Shown here: one piece after another, positions 35,176 through 44,056 of the stretch | How the letters are laid out: the number at the start of each line of letters is the position of its first letter | How positions within the stretch are numbered: position 1 is the stretch's first letter | From: Lysobacter sp. | Lineage (GTDB): Bacteria > Pseudomonadota > Gammaproteobacteria > Xanthomonadales > Xanthomonadaceae | Direction: 5' to 3' | DNA length: 64,000 nt | NCBI GenBank assembly: GCA_027306995.1 | Contig: DAHUXS010000013.1 | Location: 372,001 to 436,000, forward strand | The notes under the pieces: generated by a model | Seen by the model: only the letters and a program-made list of their open reading frames with translations | Database searches by the model: none | What the model was told of the DNA's origin: nothing | Position numbers and translations under genes: made by a program

Positions 35176-36282
35176 ATGGACAGTCATCGCAAAGTGAGGT
35201 TTGAGCAGAACGCCGCGATCAAGGGACGTGGCGCGGCGTCGCGGGTGCCGGGGCGCTTCGAGAAACGTGCGGCGGTCGCCGAGGATGATGGCTGGGACTC
35301 GCTGGCCAACGAACAGGCCGCCGATCTCGAATCGCGTCCACTAACGACGGTCACCGCGGAACGTGCGCGCACCATCATCAGTCGCAACGACTCGCCGGAC
35401 ATCGCCTTCGGGCAATCACTGAATCCGTATCGCGGTTGCGAACACGGTTGTGTTTATTGCTTCGCACGGCCGAGCCACGCCTATCTCGATCTCTCGCCCG
35501 GGCTGGACTTCGAGACACGGCTGTACGCCAAGCGCAACGCCGCCGAATTACTGCGCAAGGAACTGGCGAAACCCGGCCACGTGCCATCCCCGATCGCACT
35601 CGGCATCAATACCGATGGCTGGCAACCGATCGAGCGCGACGAGGGCATCAGCCGCGCTTGCCTGGAAGTGCTGCTGGAAACGCGTCACCCGGTCGGGATC
35701 GTCACCAAGGGCTCGGCGATCCTGCGCGATCTCGACCTGCTGGCCGAGCTGGCGAAATTGCGCCTCGTCCACGTCATGGTCTCGGTGACGTCGCTCGACA
35801 ACCAGTTGTCGTCGAAACTGGAACCGCGCGCGGCAGCGCCCCACACGCGCATCAAGATGATCGCCAAACTGCGTGAGGCGGGTGTTCCCGCCGGCGTGCT
35901 GGTGGCGCCGGTGATCCCGATGATCACCGACATGGAGCTGGAACACATTCTCGAAGCCGCGCGCGAGGCCGATGCCTTGTCGGCGGGCTATGTGCTGTTG
36001 CGCCTGCCGCACGAATTGAAGGAGGTGTGGCGCGAATGGCTGCAGCTGCACTATCCGCAACGCGCCGCGCATGTGATGAGCCTGATCCGGCAGATGTATG
36101 GCGACAAGGATTACGACAGTCGCTACGGCGTGCGCGGACGCGGCGAAGGGCCGTTCGCCGATTTGCTGGCGACGCGCTTCCGCAAGGCGAAGCAACGCAT
36201 CGGGTTCCCCGGGATGCCGCCGGTCGACACGCGCCTGTTCACGCCGCCGCGCGAGGACTCGCCCCAGGGCACGCTGTTCTGA
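35176..36282 (+). CDS. radical SAM protein, PA0069/SplB-like family
   Basis: A 368-residue radical SAM enzyme of the PA0069 family, related by fold to spore photoproduct lyase. The [4Fe-4S] cysteines are in GCEHGCVYCFARPSH (about residues 89-103; CxxxCxxC), preceded by NPYRG. GINTDGWQPIERDEGISRA and TKGSAILRDLDLL follow. Substrates are not known for the family; repair of DNA or nucleic-acid modification has been suggested. The start is ATG at 35176; a GTG directly before it at 35173 is equally possible. It is convergent with the XRE gene, 4 bases away. Confidence 0.82.
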   Translation: MDSHRKVRFEQNAAIKGRGAASRVPGRFEKRAAVAEDDGWDSLANEQAADLESRPLTTVTAERARTIISRNDSPDIAFGQSLNPYRGCEHGCVYCFARPSHAYLDLSPGLDFETRLYAKRNAAELLRKELAKPGHVPSPIALGINTDGWQPIERDEGISRACLEVLLETRHPVGIVTKGSAILRDLDLLAELAKLRLVHVMVSVTSLDNQLSSKLEPRAAAPHTRIKMIAKLREAGVPAGVLVAPVIPMITDMELEHILEAAREADALSAGYVLLRLPHELKEVWREWLQLHYPQRAAHVMSLIRQMYGDKDYDSRYGVRGRGEGPFADLLATRFRKAKQRIGFPGMPPVDTRLFTPPREDSPQGTLF

Positions 36283-36286
36283 TCCT

Positions 36287-37165
36287 TCAGTTCGCGGAGC
36301 CAGGCGCGGCCAGATGTTCCAGGGCGATGGTGGCGGAAGCATCCACCGGCAGATAGACCACCAGGCGCGTACCGTTGCGTGGCGCCGACCACCAGTTGGT
36401 CTGGCGCACACGGATCTTCCCGAAGGAGGGGTGATCGAAGGTCTTCTCGTGATTTTCCGGGCTGCGTACTTGATAGCGCTCCCAGGCATCGCGGAAAGCC
36501 GACGAATGCTGCAGGAAATATTCCAGCCGCGACGACCATGCATGATCGCCACCATGTTGGGTGGATGCGGCGCGGAACATCGCCACCATGCGCGGAATGG
36601 CCTGCGGTTCGAGCTGCAGGCGTCGTTGCCAGCGCGGATCGAACAGGCTGAGATACAGGCAATTGCGCTGCAGATCGCTCAATTCGTCGAACGAAAATCC
36701 CATCAGGCGTTCGTACGCGACATTGCAGGCCATCAGGTCGAGTGCGTTGTTTTGCAGCAGGGCCGGATAGGGCAGCAATTTCTCCAGCAGGATCGAATGA
36801 CCCTGCGGAAATGGACACAGCGCATCGGGTGGCGCAGGCAGTCGTGTCTCGTTTTCGAGCCCCGCCAGCGTCAGCAGATATTGCAGTTCATCGTCATTGC
36901 ATTGCAGGGCGTTGGCGATGGCTTCCATCGTTTGGCGCGATGGCCGCACATCCCGTCCCTGCTCCAGTTTCGTGTACCAGGTGACGCCGATTCCGGCCAG
37001 CTGCGCCACCTCTTCCCGACGCAATCCGGGGGTCCGTACCCGGCCGCTGCGCGCCAGGCCCATCGCCGCCGCAGCCAGGGTTTCCCGGCGGGTGCGCAGG
37101 AACTGTCCCAGTTCCGAGGATCGTTCCGGGGAGGTTGTTGCCGGAAGGGAGGTGGCGGCTGGCAT
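36287..37165 (-). CDS. XRE-family regulator with MmyB-like ligand-binding domain
   Basis: A 292-residue regulator. The N-terminal helix-turn-helix (about residues 17-85) includes TPGLRREEVAQLAGIGVTWYTKLEQGRD, which is the MmyB-subfamily HTH. The C-terminal domain (about 105-285) is the MmyB-like sensor with a conserved Trp-rich pattern (DPRWQRR, RVRQTNWWSAP). Members bind fatty acids or related molecules and usually control a divergent gene. Here the divergent gene is the MFS transporter, across a 122-base region with a 10-base palindrome, so it is the likely regulator of that transporter. Confidence 0.86.
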   Translation of the reverse strand: MPAATSLPATTSPERSSELGQFLRTRRETLAAAAMGLARSGRVRTPGLRREEVAQLAGIGVTWYTKLEQGRDVRPSRQTMEAIANALQCNDDELQYLLTLAGLENETRLPAPPDALCPFPQGHSILLEKLLPYPALLQNNALDLMACNVAYERLMGFSFDELSDLQRNCLYLSLFDPRWQRRLQLEPQAIPRMVAMFRAASTQHGGDHAWSSRLEYFLQHSSAFRDAWERYQVRSPENHEKTFDHPSFGKIRVRQTNWWSAPRNGTRLVVYLPVDASATIALEHLAAPGSAN

Positions 37166-37202
37166 GGCAAGGTCCGGACGGGGTGCCGCGCCATTGTAAC
37201 CC

Positions 37203-37256
37203 TTCCAAGCCTAGGCTAACTGGAATCTTGTACCAGTCTAAATCGGGACGCATAGT
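37203..37256 (+). promoter_or_regulatory. divergent promoter/operator between XRE gene and MFS gene
   Basis: The perfect palindrome AGCCTAGGCT (37208-37217) is flanked by TTCCA (37203-37207) and TGGAA (37221-37225). On the plus strand, TTGTAC (37228-37233), 17 bases, then CATAGT (37251-37256) forms a reasonable promoter ending 32 bases before the MFS ATG. The palindrome is placed to control both directions. Confidence 0.5.
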
Positions 37257-37287
37257 GCGGGTCCGCGACCTGTCATCGGAACGTGCG

Positions 37288-38496
37288 ATGCGAAGAATCA
37301 CAGCCGACAACGCCCGCTTTGGCGTGTTCCTGGCCTTTCTGCTGATCCCGCTTTCGGGGATCGGGACCGACATCTACCTACCGTCGATGCCGTCGATGGC
37401 GGGTAGCCTGGCGACCACGGCCGCGCGCATCCAGCTCACGTTGACGATGTTCGTCGCCGGCTACGGCCTCGGCCAATTGGTGATCGGCGTGTTCCTGGAC
37501 CGTTTCGGGCGCTGGCGGCCAACCCTGATCGCCCTGGCGTTGTTCGCGCTGTCCAGCGTCGCGATCGCGATGAGCGACAACATCGTCTGGATCTGCCTGC
37601 TGCGCCTGTTGCAGGGGGTGCTGGGCGCCGTGGCGGTGGTCGCCAAGCGGACCTTCTTCGTCGATGTTTTCAGCGGCCCCGCACTTCGGCGTTATCTCAC
37701 CTGGCTCACCGTGGTGTGGTCCCTGGGCCCGATCTGTGCGCCGTTCCTTGGCGGTTTCATCCAGGTCCATTGGGGTTGGCGCGCCAGCTTCCTGGTGTTG
37801 GCCCTGTTCTCGGTCCTGGCATTGGTGCTGGAGCTGATTGGCGGGGGAGAAACGCTGGCGCAGCCGCAAGCGCTGGATGTGCGCGAGGTGATCGCGCGAG
37901 CGCGGCAGATTCTCGGTCATCGCGCCTACCAGCGCGGGGTGCTGTGCATCAGTGCCGCCTATGCAATGGTGATGGCCTGGAACATGGCGGCGCCTTTTAT
38001 CGTGGAAGACGTGTTCCATCATTCGCCGACCACCACCGGTTCGCTGGCATTGCTGATGGGGTTGGCATGGATGTGCGGCGGTCTGATCGCGCGCGCCTTG
38101 ATCGCGCAACCCGCATGGCGCAAGCACCAGGGCGGGGTGGTGATGATGGTGGTCTTCATCGTGTTGCTGGCATTGCTGCCCGCGCATTGGCAATCGCTTG
38201 CGGCCTTGGCGGTCGCGGCTTTTGCCATCCACATGGCGGCGGGACTGGTGTTCAACATCCACTTCGCCGACGTGCTGTCGATGTTCCCGCAAAGCGCCGC
38301 TCTTGCAGGCGGGATCGCGGGAGGAATAGCTTTCCTCGCCACCTCGGTCCTGTCTTCGCTGTCGGTGAACGTGGTGCATCCGCATTCCACCGCAAGCATG
38401 TCGCTGGTCTACGGATTGCTGGCGTTGATCCTGTTGCCGGCGGCAGTGACGCTGGGCAGGACGCGTGTCGAGCAACAGGCCCGGCAGCCGACGTAA
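37288..38496 (+). CDS. MFS transporter, Bcr/CflA-like multidrug efflux family
   Basis: A 402-residue major facilitator with 12 predicted helices. The loop after helix 2 reads GVFLDRFGRWRP (about residues 66-77), matching the MFS A motif, and DIYLPSMPSMA near the start of helix 1 is typical of Bcr/CflA drug:proton antiporters. Helix 4 has RLLQGVLGAVAVVAKR. The substrate is unknown; efflux of a toxic compound under the divergent MmyB-type regulator is likely. The start at 37288 is chosen because the in-frame extension crosses the promoter region. Confidence 0.86.
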   Translation: MRRITADNARFGVFLAFLLIPLSGIGTDIYLPSMPSMAGSLATTAARIQLTLTMFVAGYGLGQLVIGVFLDRFGRWRPTLIALALFALSSVAIAMSDNIVWICLLRLLQGVLGAVAVVAKRTFFVDVFSGPALRRYLTWLTVVWSLGPICAPFLGGFIQVHWGWRASFLVLALFSVLALVLELIGGGETLAQPQALDVREVIARARQILGHRAYQRGVLCISAAYAMVMAWNMAAPFIVEDVFHHSPTTTGSLALLMGLAWMCGGLIARALIAQPAWRKHQGGVVMMVVFIVLLALLPAHWQSLAALAVAAFAIHMAAGLVFNIHFADVLSMFPQSAALAGGIAGGIAFLATSVLSSLSVNVVHPHSTASMSLVYGLLALILLPAAVTLGRTRVEQQARQPT

Positions 38497-38506
38497 TGGG
38501 ATGTGG

Positions 38507-40312
38507 TTAGTGCGATAGCGGCAACAAGGGGCCGCCCAGCCACAACCAGCGCGCCATCCATGCGCAGACGAAGGCGACCATGATGGTCAGTGGCAATCCA
38601 ATACGCAGGAAGTCCGAGAATTTGTATTGCCCGGGCCCAAGGATGAGCAGGCTGCCGTGGTGTCCAATCGGGGTGATGAAGGCGACGACCGCACCCAATG
38701 CCGTACAGACCACGAAGGGCGTTGGTGGCAGATGCAGGGCATGTGCGAGTGACAATGCGATCGGGCCGAGCAGTGCGGTGGACGCGGCATCCGACATCGG
38801 CTGCGTGAGTAACGCGCCGGCGGCGAACAGCATCACCAGGATGGCGAGCGGCGACCAGTCATGGACCAGATGCATCAGGCCGCCGGCGAGCAGGGCCGCG
38901 GTGCCGGTCTTTTCCATGGCGATGCCGAGCGGAATCACGCCGGCGATCATCACGAAGATGCGCACGTCGATCTCGCGGTAGGCGCGCTTGAGGTCGACGC
39001 AGCGCGTGACCACCATCAGCACCGCGCCCATCAGGAAGGCCAGCGGCGGATCCACCCATTCGGTCGCCGCGCAGACGATCGTCACCAGCATGATCAGCAA
39101 TGCTAATGGCGCGCGCAGCCGGCGCATGCCCTCGCCGCGGAACGGCACCAGCATCAGGAAACCGTGGTGCGCGGCGAGTTCGCTGAAGCGTGCGGGCCGA
39201 CCCCACAACACCAACACGTCGCCCTCTTGCAGGCGGGTATCGATCAGTCGTGCTGCCGCCGAGCCGCTGCGTCGCCACAGGCCGGCGATCACCGCGCGGA
39301 ATTGCCGCGAGAAATCGAGATCACGCACCGATCGGCCGATGAATTCGGAACCGGGCGCAACCACCGCCTGCACCAGCTGCGGCTCACCCTCGGCTTCGCC
39401 GTTGGCCTTGGCGCCGAAGCGGGCGATCGGATAGAGATCGAGGCCGGGATCGTCGTGCAGCGATTTCAGTTCGTCGGCGCCGGCTTCGATCAGCAGGATG
39501 TCGCCGCCGAGCAACGGACTGGCATCGCCGAGATCGTTGCGCGCCTCATGATCGCGCAGCCAGCCGATCACGTGCACTTCCGGACCGATCGCGCGCTTGA
39601 GTTCCGCCAGCGTGCGCGTGGCCCAGCGACCGCCGGAAATCACCAGCAATTCGGTGCGATAGCGGTCGATGCGCAGGTAATCACCTTCGCCATGTTCGCC
39701 ACTGCGTCGCGGCAGCAGCCAACGCATCAACTGGATGTAGACCATCGAGAACAGCACCAGCTCGATGCCGATCGGCGTGATCGAAAAGATGCCGAGCCCC
39801 TCGCCGCCGGCGCGTTGCAGCATGTTGTCGGCGAGCAGGAAGGCCGGCGCGCTGACCAGTGTCAGCGTGGTGCCCATCGATGCCGCCAGCGCCATCGGCA
39901 TCAGCAGGCGCGAGGCCGGCATGGCGTTCTGGCGCGCGTGGCGCAGCAGGATCGGCATCAGCATCGCCGTCACCATCACGTGGTGGGTGAAGGCGGCGAG
40001 CACTGCGACCGTCGGCATCACCACAGCGATCGTGCGCCACTCGTTGCCGCCGGACATGCGACCGATCCATTGGCCGATGCGTTCGGTGATGCCGGTGGCT
40101 GCAAGGCCGGCGGAAATCACGAACACCGCGGCGATGATGATCGCCGGTTCGCTGGAGAATCCGGAAAGCGCCTGCTTCGGCCCGATCACCCGCGTCAGCA
40201 CCAGCGCCAGCAGGATCAGCATCGCGGTGACGTCAACCCGCAGCCGCTCGCTCACGAACAGATACAGGCCGCCGGCAAGGATCAGCAGGAACAGGATCTG
40301 CGACATGGCCAT
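38507..40312 (-). CDS. SLC13/DASS-like anion transporter with TrkA-C domains
   Basis: A 601-residue membrane protein with about 11-12 helices, interrupted at about residues 200-390 by two soluble TrkA-C (RCK_C) domains (for example SGGRWATRTLAELKRAIGP and AVVAPGSEFIGRSVRDLDF). The N-terminal half contains HHVMVTAMLMPILL and ASMGTTLTLVSAPAF; the C-terminal half has LTQPMSDAASTALLGP and TPIGHHGSLLILGPGQY. These match SLC13-family permeases used for sulfate, dicarboxylates or similar anions. The ATG at 40312 or 40306 begins the first helix. It is convergent with the MFS gene, 10 bases apart. Confidence 0.85.
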   Translation of the reverse strand: MAMSQILFLLILAGGLYLFVSERLRVDVTAMLILLALVLTRVIGPKQALSGFSSEPAIIIAAVFVISAGLAATGITERIGQWIGRMSGGNEWRTIAVVMPTVAVLAAFTHHVMVTAMLMPILLRHARQNAMPASRLLMPMALAASMGTTLTLVSAPAFLLADNMLQRAGGEGLGIFSITPIGIELVLFSMVYIQLMRWLLPRRSGEHGEGDYLRIDRYRTELLVISGGRWATRTLAELKRAIGPEVHVIGWLRDHEARNDLGDASPLLGGDILLIEAGADELKSLHDDPGLDLYPIARFGAKANGEAEGEPQLVQAVVAPGSEFIGRSVRDLDFSRQFRAVIAGLWRRSGSAAARLIDTRLQEGDVLVLWGRPARFSELAAHHGFLMLVPFRGEGMRRLRAPLALLIMLVTIVCAATEWVDPPLAFLMGAVLMVVTRCVDLKRAYREIDVRIFVMIAGVIPLGIAMEKTGTAALLAGGLMHLVHDWSPLAILVMLFAAGALLTQPMSDAASTALLGPIALSLAHALHLPPTPFVVCTALGAVVAFITPIGHHGSLLILGPGQYKFSDFLRIGLPLTIMVAFVCAWMARWLWLGGPLLPLSH

Positions 40313-40404
40313 GGTGACATTGTGCCGTGGTCGAAGTGGTGGCGCCTCCACGCAGGCATCGCGCGTGCCATTTACACTCCAGGATTGGTTATCGTGGTTC
40401 CGGC

Positions 40405-41076
40405 ATGGACGACAGCAATCACCGCGACGGCAAGGACACGCAAGCGCTGCGCGCAAATCTCGCGCGCGTCGTCTCCCACGACTTGCGTGCGCAGGTGCGA
40501 GCGATCAAGGGCTTCGGAAAATTGCTCAACAAGAGCGATGGCCTGGACATTGGCGATTGCGAGCATCTGTCGCGCATCCGTGATGCGGCGGACCGCCTCG
40601 ACACCATGATGGTCGACCTGGTCGACTGGCTGCGGGTGGACGCGGCCGAGGCGAAACGCGCGCCGGTCGACCTCAGCCTGCTTGCGGACTGGGCGATCAT
40701 GGATCTGCTCGATACTCATCCCGGTCGCGATGCGCAGGTCGACGTGCAACCGGAAATGCAGGCGATCGGCGATGAACACCTGCTGCGGCAGATGATGCAG
40801 CGGTTGATCGGCGCGGCATGGCAGCGCGCGGCAGCGGACGCGCCAATCCGGATCACGGTCAGCGCCAGCGATGATGCCGGGGCCACGCTGTTGCGTATCC
40901 ACGATGCAGGGCGCGGTGCGGTCGAGTCGGCGAGCGAATTCGCGGCGTTGCGCGATCCGCACGATGCCGACATCGGCATGACGATCGCGCGACTGGCCGT
41001 CGAGCGCCACGGCGGCGAACTGCAATCGCACTCCGATGCCGATGGAACGACGGTGCGGGTGCGACTGCCCGATTGA
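40405..41076 (+). CDS. soluble histidine-kinase-like protein with degenerate ATP-binding N box
   Basis: A 223-residue protein with no membrane helix. The dimerisation helix has an H box, VVSHDLRAQVRAIKGF (about residues 22-37), with the phospho-accepting histidine in place. The ATPase domain keeps a G1-like box (IHDAGRGA) and a G2-like box (DIGMTIARLAVERHGG). In the N box, where kinases have NLL-NA, the protein reads RLIGAAWQRA, so the Mg-ATP asparagine is missing. No sensor or receiver domain and no response regulator gene are adjacent. It may be a phosphotransfer or regulatory protein rather than an active kinase. Confidence 0.7.
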   Translation: MDDSNHRDGKDTQALRANLARVVSHDLRAQVRAIKGFGKLLNKSDGLDIGDCEHLSRIRDAADRLDTMMVDLVDWLRVDAAEAKRAPVDLSLLADWAIMDLLDTHPGRDAQVDVQPEMQAIGDEHLLRQMMQRLIGAAWQRAAADAPIRITVSASDDAGATLLRIHDAGRGAVESASEFAALRDPHDADIGMTIARLAVERHGGELQSHSDADGTTVRVRLPD

Positions 41077-41089
41077 GTGAGGCGCGCGA

Positions 41090-42112
41090 TCAGCCGCGAT
41101 CGTGATCGAGGTGGTAGCGCGTTGCCTCCTCGACTTCCTTCTTCGATCCCAGGAACACCGGCACGCGCTGGTGCAAGCCATCGGGCGTGATGTCCATGAT
41201 CCGCTTGCGTCCATCGGTCGCGGTGCCGCCAGCCTGCTCCACCAGGAAGCTCATCGGATTCGCTTCGTACATCAGGCGCAGCTTGCCGGCCTTGCCCGGA
41301 TCCTTGCGATCCCACGGGTAGATGAAGATGCCGCCGCGGGTCAGGATGCGATGCACGTCGGCGACCATGCTGGCGATCCAGCGCATGTTGAAATCCTTGC
41401 CGCGGGGACCCTCCTTGCCGACCAACAGGTCGTTGACGTACTGCTGCATCGGCACGTCCCAGTGACGCTGGTTCGACATGTTGATGGCGAACTCCTTCGT
41501 CTCTTCCGGCACGCGCATCCCGCGCTGGGTCATCACGAAACTGCCGTGTTCGCGATCCAGCGTGAAGGCATGGGTGCCGTGGCCGACCGTCAGCACCATC
41601 ATCGTCGACGGCCCGTAGATGCAGTAACCGGCGGCGACCTGTTCGGTGCCGGCCTGCAGGTAGTGCTGGTCCTGCGCGGTGGTGACGCCATCCGGGCAGC
41701 GCAGCACCGAGAAGATCGTGCCCACCGAGACGTTGACGTCGATGTTGGAGGAACCGTCGAGGGGATCGAACAGCAGCAGGTAGTTGCCGCGCGGATACAT
41801 GTCCGGGATCGGCTGGCTGTGTTCCATTTCCTCCGACGCGAGGCCGGCGAGATGCCCGCCCCAGGCATTGGCTTCCAGCAACACGTCGTTGGCGATGACG
41901 TCGAGTTTCTTCTGCGCCTCGCCCTGGATGTTTCCGGTGCCGGCATCGCCGAGCACGCCACCCAGTGCGCCCTTGCCCACCGCGACCGAGATGGTCTTGC
42001 AGGCGCGCGCGACGACTTCGATCAACAGGCGCAGGTCGGCGTTGACGTGGCCGGCGCGCTGTTCGTCGATTAGATAGTGTGTGAGGGAAATGGGCTTTGG
42101 ATCAGGCGACAT
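41090..42112 (-). CDS. fbp: fructose-1,6-bisphosphatase, class I
   Basis: A 340-residue enzyme hydrolysing fructose 1,6-bisphosphate in gluconeogenesis. The metal-binding motif is [20 protein letters not shown] (about residues 113-132), with SEEME earlier and [15 protein letters not shown] plus [14 protein letters not shown] near the C-terminus. The length fits the class I family. It lies 72 bases downstream of phhA on the same strand and is convergent with the kinase-like gene. Co-transcription with phhA is possible but not shown. Confidence 0.97.
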   Translation of the reverse strand: MSPDPKPISLTHYLIDEQRAGHVNADLRLLIEVVARACKTISVAVGKGALGGVLGDAGTGNIQGEAQKKLDVIANDVLLEANAWGGHLAGLASEEMEHSQPIPDMYPRGNYLLLFDPLDGSSNIDVNVSVGTIFSVLRCPDGVTTAQDQHYLQAGTEQVAAGYCIYGPSTMMVLTVGHGTHAFTLDREHGSFVMTQRGMRVPEETKEFAINMSNQRHWDVPMQQYVNDLLVGKEGPRGKDFNMRWIASMVADVHRILTRGGIFIYPWDRKDPGKAGKLRLMYEANPMSFLVEQAGGTATDGRKRIMDITPDGLHQRVPVFLGSKKEVEEATRYHLDHDRG

Positions 42113-42184
42113 GGCGCGGCTTCCGCTGGCGAAGCCGGCATTGTCCCACGCGCGGGCCGCAGGCCGCGCGCGTAGCGGCGCGCG

Positions 42185-43075
42185 TCAGACGTCGCCGTCG
42201 GTGGACCAGCCCTCGCCGGTGCCGCGATGGATCGCCGCATCGCTGTCCAACACGGTGCCGGCCGGGATCGAATCGAGCGACGACAGGCGTGCATAGATCG
42301 GGGTGAAGTCCGGGCGCGTCGCCTCGATCAGCTGTTCGTAACTGTCGATCACGAAGTAGGTCTTCTGGTAGGTGTCGATGCGGTAGCGCGTGCGCATGAT
42401 CCGCTCGAGGTCGAAAGCAATCCGGTTGGGCGCATCGCTTTCCAGGCAATGGATCGATTCGCCCTTCGACGAAACGATGCCGCTGCCGTAGATGCGCAGG
42501 CCGTCCTTCTGCCGGATCAACCCGAATTCCACCGTGTACCAGTACAGGCGCGTCAGCATCTGCAAGGCGTCCGGACCGATGCCGTGGGCCTTCACCCCGC
42601 CGCGGCCATAGGCCTGCATGTAATCGGCGAACACTGGCAACATCAGCAGCGGCACGTGGCCGAACAGATCGTGGAAGAGATCCGGCTCCTCGATGTAGTC
42701 GATCTGGCCGGGACGACGGATCCACCAGCTCACCGGGAAGCGGCGGTTGGCGAGGTGATCGAAGAAATCGAGTTCCGGCAGCAGGCCCTCGACGCCGATC
42801 AGGGTCCAGCCGCTGGTCGCTTCGAGGATCTTGTTGAGATCGGAAAATTTCGGGATGGCGTCCGGCGTCATCCCCATCGCGTCCTGCGCCCGCAGGAATT
42901 CGTCGCTGGCGCGGCCGGCCAGCACTTCGCGCTGGCGCTGGTAGAGCTGGCGCCAGACATCGTGATCGGCGGCGGTGTAATCGTCCCACGGCTGTTCGAC
43001 GATGCCGGTCGCATAGACCGGGACCTTGCCCTTGTCGGTGACGATGTTTTCCAGGCGCTGCGGTTTCGCGTTCAT
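42185..43075 (-). CDS. phhA: phenylalanine 4-monooxygenase PhhA
   Basis: A 296-residue iron- and pterin-dependent hydroxylase converting phenylalanine to tyrosine. The catalytic domain contains EPDLFHDLFGHVPLL (two iron-ligand histidines in HDLFGH) and LYWYTVEFGLI with the glutamate ligand. GYG-type residues appear as RIYGSGIVSSKGE. The start at 43075 (MNAKPQRLENIVTDKGKVPVYATG) follows a terminator, and the in-frame extension to 43159 crosses that terminator and is rejected. No PCD (phhB) gene is adjacent. Confidence 0.95.
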   Translation of the reverse strand: MNAKPQRLENIVTDKGKVPVYATGIVEQPWDDYTAADHDVWRQLYQRQREVLAGRASDEFLRAQDAMGMTPDAIPKFSDLNKILEATSGWTLIGVEGLLPELDFFDHLANRRFPVSWWIRRPGQIDYIEEPDLFHDLFGHVPLLMLPVFADYMQAYGRGGVKAHGIGPDALQMLTRLYWYTVEFGLIRQKDGLRIYGSGIVSSKGESIHCLESDAPNRIAFDLERIMRTRYRIDTYQKTYFVIDSYEQLIEATRPDFTPIYARLSSLDSIPAGTVLDSDAAIHRGTGEGWSTDGDV

Positions 43076-43120
43076 GTTGCGGATTTTACGCCCGTGTAGT
43101 GACGGCGGTTGATCGGAAAC

Positions 43121-43147
43121 AAAAAACGGCCACCCGAAGGTGGCCGT
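43121..43147 (-). terminator. intrinsic terminator after the outer-membrane barrel gene
   Basis: CGGCCACC (43127-43134), a 4-base loop, GGTGGCCG (43139-43146); on the minus strand it is followed by six T residues (43126-43121). It ends the barrel gene's transcript before phhA. Confidence 0.88.
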
Positions 43148-43189
43148 TGGTCTCCACAACCAAAGTTGTGTCGGATCAGACCGCAGCGA

Positions 43190-43810
43190 TCAGAAGCGGT
43201 ATTCGAAATCCGCACCCAGGGTCTGGGCGTTGTAGCTGACCTTGTTACCGGTGGTCGGCACGCGCACGCGGCCATGGAAGTAGTCGTAGTTCAGACCGAC
43301 GCCCATGTTGCGGTTGAAGTCGTAGCCGACGCCCACGCCGTAGTACGGCTGGTTGCTGTTGCTCGACACCGAGTAGTTGGTGGTGATGCCGCCGGTGGTG
43401 TTGGTGGCGCTCGCCTTGTAGTTGGCGTGCATCAGACCGACGCGGCCGCTGCCGTAGAAGCCGGTATCGAGGTCCTGCTCGCCGAAGCGCACCTTGCCGA
43501 CCACGCCGGCGCCGTAACCGTCGAGCTTGGTGTTCTGGTCGAAACCGAGGTTGTGGCTGTTCTTGTCGTAGTAACGGCCGTAGAAGCCTTCAACACCGAA
43601 GTTGCGGTTGAACATGTAACCGCCACGGATGTTGTAGGAGGTGTCCTTGACGTTGTCGGAGCTGCTGGTGTCCTTCAGCTTGGTCTTGCCCAACTCTCCA
43701 CGCACGAAGCCCTGGCCGACGGTGTCAGTCGAGGACTGGGCGAACGCGGCCGGGGCGGCCAGAGCGGCAGCCAGCGCGGTCAGGGCGAGGGTGGTCTGGA
43801 ACTTCTTCAT
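43190..43810 (-). CDS. small outer-membrane beta-barrel protein (OmpW/opacity-like)
   Basis: A 206-residue protein with a signal peptide (about residues 1-24, cleaved after AAFAQ) and alternating hydrophobic strands typical of an eight-stranded barrel: GFVRGELGKTK, YNIRGGYMFNRNFGVEGFYGRY, YYGVGVGYDFNRNMGVGLNYDY. It ends in the terminal-phenylalanine strand LGADFEYRF, the recognition signal for the BAM complex. Loops are rich in Asn, Ser and Thr. Role unknown. It is monocistronic, with its own terminator and a 246-base upstream region. Confidence 0.82.
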   Translation of the reverse strand: MKKFQTTLALTALAAALAAPAAFAQSSTDTVGQGFVRGELGKTKLKDTSSSDNVKDTSYNIRGGYMFNRNFGVEGFYGRYYDKNSHNLGFDQNTKLDGYGAGVVGKVRFGEQDLDTGFYGSGRVGLMHANYKASATNTTGGITTNYSVSSNSNQPYYGVGVGYDFNRNMGVGLNYDYFHGRVRVPTTGNKVSYNAQTLGADFEYRF

Positions 43811-44056
43811 GGTCTTTCCTTTTTCACATTGAAACGCTCGTTGGAGCGCGGTGAGGCCATGCTGCGTTGCAAGGCCCGGAAAGGGAAGAGTTGTGAAGTT
43901 TTTATAAATCAGAGAGTTAAATAGGTTTCTGGAACCTGTACAGGAAATCGAAGTTCCCTGGGGGCGACAGATTTCATTCAGATTTAACGTGAGCGGAGAT
44001 GGCGAAGTTTTCGCCAAACCCCATTCAGATTGAATGATTCGAATTGCGCCCGGTGT
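43811..44056. promoter_or_regulatory. upstream region of the barrel gene with a palindrome and short direct repeats
   Basis: This 246-base gap is A/T-richer than its surroundings. It holds a TATAAA on the minus strand near 43899-43904 that could be a -10 box, the palindrome CCTGTACAGG (43935-43944), two CATTCAGATT repeats (about 43974-43983 and 44022-44031), and a GGCGAA/TTCGCC hairpin (44001-44015). I see no open reading frame worth calling. It presumably controls the barrel gene. Confidence 0.4.

Noticed and set aside
43935-43944. CCTGTACAGG as a LexA (SOS) box
   Set aside because: It lacks the long CTG-N10-CAG spacing of known gammaproteobacterial LexA sites.
44001-44015. GGCGAA-GTT-TTCGCC hairpin as a terminator for the rhomboid gene
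   Set aside because: The stem is only six pairs and no U-tract follows on the minus strand.
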